The position numbers and the translations under genes were made by a program. From an uncultured Clostridia bacterium (GTDB lineage Bacteria; Bacillota; Clostridia; Christensenellales; UBA1242), in the NCBI GenBank assembly GCA_944381225.1, contig CALWKJ010000001.1, positions 1 to 31,819 on the forward strand: a DNA stretch of 31,819 nucleotides, written 5' to 3'. Position 1 is the stretch's first letter, and the number at the start of each line of letters is the position of its first letter. Of this stretch, positions 30,130 to 31,819 are shown one piece after another. The notes beneath the pieces were generated by a model. The model saw only the letters and a list, made by a program, of their open reading frames with translations. It had not been told where the DNA came from and did no database searches.

Positions 30130-30945
30130 ATGGGAAAAATAATTGCGTTTGCAAATCAAAAAGGTGGAGTTGGTAAAACAACAACATGCATAAATGTTGC
30201 GGCTTACATGGCTGCAATGGGCAAAAATGTTTTAATTGTAGATATGGACCCACAAGGAAACGCAACAAGTGGTGTTGGAATTGATAAAAGTTCAAAATTA
30301 AAAACCTTATATAATGTAATTACTAAGGAATCTTATGTTGAAGAGGTAATTTTAAATACAAAAATAACAGGATTAGACATTATTCCGTCAACAGTAGACT
30401 TGGCAGGTGCTGAAATTGACCTTGTTCAAATGAATTCAAAACATGTTGTAAAAAATTCTTTGAACAAATTAAAAGGCAAATATGATTTCATTTTAATAGA
30501 TTGTCCCCCATCACTTGGAATGCTTACTGTAAACGCTTTAACTTCAGCCGATTCAGTAATAATTCCAATACAATGCGAGTTTTTTGCTTTGGAAGGGCTT
30601 ACACAACTTATGAACACCATAAGGCTTATTATCCATCATTTAAACCCAGAGTTAAAAATTGAAGGCGTTGTTTTAACTATGAAAGACAATCGCTCTAATT
30701 TGGTTGCACAAGTAAGCGAAGAAGTTAGAAAATTTTTTAATACAAAAGTATATGACACTTATATTCCAAGAAATATACGCTTGGCAGAAGCTCCAAGTCA
30801 TGGCATGCCTATACTTCTATACGACACATCATCAAAGGGCGCAAATGCATATCAGAGTTTAACCGAAGAAATTTTAAATAGAAATAAAACAAGTTATAAA
30901 AAAATAACTAAAAATACAAAAATTAATTTAAGAGGAGAAAAGTGA
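30130..30945 (+). CDS. parA: Chromosome partitioning ATPase ParA (Soj)
   Basis: ParA is a Walker-type ATPase that binds DNA non-specifically and, with ParB, segregates origins; in Bacillus, Soj also acts on DnaA. The 271-residue protein has the deviant Walker A KGGVGKTT (11-18, with the signature Lys11), VDMDPQGN (about 37-44), and DCPPSLG (about 124-130). There is no N-terminal DNA-binding extension, as in chromosomal ParA proteins. The C-terminal 20 residues are basic. Its TGA overlaps the parB ATG (TGATG), so the pair is translationally coupled. Confidence 0.96.
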   Translation: MGKIIAFANQKGGVGKTTTCINVAAYMAAMGKNVLIVDMDPQGNATSGVGIDKSSKLKTLYNVITKESYVEEVILNTKITGLDIIPSTVDLAGAEIDLVQMNSKHVVKNSLNKLKGKYDFILIDCPPSLGMLTVNALTSADSVIIPIQCEFFALEGLTQLMNTIRLIIHHLNPELKIEGVVLTMKDNRSNLVAQVSEEVRKFFNTKVYDTYIPRNIRLAEAPSHGMPILLYDTSSKGANAYQSLTEEILNRNKTSYKKITKNTKINLRGEK

Positions 30946-31819
30946 TGGCACAAAAGAAAATGGGATTGGGCAAAGGACTCGGAGCGCTGTTGTCAATTTA
31001 TGATGAAGAAGTTGAAGAACTTAACACAAAAAATGATGTTAATGAAGGAAACGAAAAAAGAAGCGAAAATGTAAAAATATCAAATGGAGTAAATGAAATA
31101 GATATAAAACTAATTCACGCAAATCCAAATCAGCCAAGAAAAAATTTCAACGAAGAAGCATTAAACGAATTGGCGGCATCAATTAAAACTCATGGCGTAA
31201 TACAACCTATTGTGGTAAACCAAGATGATGACGGATATATGATTATTGCCGGAGAAAGAAGATGGAGAGCTTCAAAGATAGCCGGATTAGATACGATTCC
31301 ATGTGTTGTTAAGCATTATACAGAAAGACAAATTAAAGAAATTTCAATAATAGAAAATTTGCAAAGAGAAGATTTAAATCCAATAGAGGCAGCAAGAGCA
31401 ATAAAACAACTTATGGACGAATACAATTTTACTCAAGAAACAGTTGCTGACAGAATTGGTATAAGTAGGCCAAATATAGCAAACACCTTAAGATTATTGT
31501 CATTAAGTCCCGAAGTTATTAAACTAGTGGAACAAAATAAATTAACAGCTGGTCACGCAAGATGTCTTGTTGTAATAAATGATGCAAAAGCACAGTTAAA
31601 GTTCGCAATGGCGGCCTGTGACGGTAAAATTACAGTAAGAGAACTTGAAAAATTGGTAAAACAATATTTAAATCCCAAGGCAAGCACAAAAAACACTCCC
31701 CCAGAGCAAAGCATGGAACTTAAAGAGCTTATTAATGAAATGCAAAGAGTATTTGCAACAAAAGTTTCTGCAATTGGAAGTGATAGAAAAGGAAGAATAT
31801 ATATAGATTATTATTCTAG
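30945..31819 (+). CDS. parB: Chromosome partitioning protein ParB (Spo0J), cut by the window edge
   Basis: ParB binds parS, loads as a CTP-dependent clamp and acts with ParA. 291 codons are visible and the frame is open at the right edge, probably lacking only a short C-terminal end. The N-terminus has GLGKGLGALL (the segment that stimulates ParA), then the CTP-binding region with GERRWRAS (103-110) and ENLQREDLNP (137-146), a helix-turn-helix (TQETVADRIGISRPNIANTL, about 163-182), a linker, and the start of the dimerisation domain (GRIYIDYYS). GAGGAG lies eight bases before the ATG. No parS site is visible in this window, so its binding sites lie elsewhere. Confidence 0.95.
   Translation, partial: MAQKKMGLGKGLGALLSIYDEEVEELNTKNDVNEGNEKRSENVKISNGVNEIDIKLIHANPNQPRKNFNEEALNELAASIKTHGVIQPIVVNQDDDGYMIIAGERRWRASKIAGLDTIPCVVKHYTERQIKEISIIENLQREDLNPIEAARAIKQLMDEYNFTQETVADRIGISRPNIANTLRLLSLSPEVIKLVEQNKLTAGHARCLVVINDAKAQLKFAMAACDGKITVRELEKLVKQYLNPKASTKNTPPEQSMELKELINEMQRVFATKVSAIGSDRKGRIYIDYYS

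Noticed and set aside
29984..30295. 103-codon minus-strand open frame over the parA promoter and start
   Set aside because: It overlaps the parA start and promoter, is low in complexity and has no ribosome site.
1..31819. CRISPR array, insertion sequence, prophage or toxin-antitoxin pair
   Set aside because: I saw no regularly spaced repeats, transposase, integrase, phage structural cluster or complete toxin-antitoxin pair on either strand.

Overview
The window is a 31.8 kb piece of a chromosome from a low-GC, AT-rich Bacillota-type bacterium. The evidence is a threonyl-tRNA synthetase under a T-box leader, a tRNA-Glu of the Bacillus type, sigma-A-like promoters with strong GGAGG ribosome sites, and the gene set around a bacterial replication origin. 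TGA serves as a stop (mnmG, parA), so the ordinary bacterial code fits. An uncultured Clostridia-like lineage with a fairly compact genome is my best guess; the window cannot settle the species.

Left arm (1-20,200), mostly on the minus strand: the end of a nucleotide-kinase-like gene; greA; a DUF378 membrane protein; T-box plus thrS (no TGS domain); a four-helix membrane protein; leuS; a small HicB-like protein; an M16 peptidase relative whose catalytic Glu is Lys; rpsT; a secreted beta-rich protein; comEC (no metallo-beta-lactamase domain) and holA; tRNA-Glu(CTC); a six-helix membrane protein; then a divergent set of unknown genes (coiled-coil plus beta-rich protein on the minus strand, anchored helical protein and lipoprotein on the plus strand) leading directly into gltX; and an anchored acidic-linker protein.

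Right arm (20,300-31,819), all on the plus strand: dnaA, a probable oriC, dnaN, rpmH, rnpA, yidD, yidC, jag, mnmE, mnmG, rsmG, parA and the start of parB, which runs off the window. This is the classic origin neighbourhood, but dnaA-dnaN point the same way as the rpmH-to-parB block instead of away from it, and recF and gyrB do not follow dnaN. The genes cover initiation (DnaA, DnaN), RNase P maturation (RnpA), membrane insertion (YidD, YidC, Jag), tRNA wobble modification (MnmE, MnmG), 16S rRNA methylation (RsmG) and chromosome segregation (ParA, ParB).

No mobile element, CRISPR array, prophage or complete defence system is visible. The most interesting items are the M16 HxxKH substitution, the divergent unknown envelope/fibre-like module fused to the gltX transcript, two likely leaderless mRNAs (mnmE and comEC), the interlocked greA/DUF378 promoters, a 16-base A run inside thrS, and the rearranged origin. 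Domain names come from motif recognition by eye; no database search was run.
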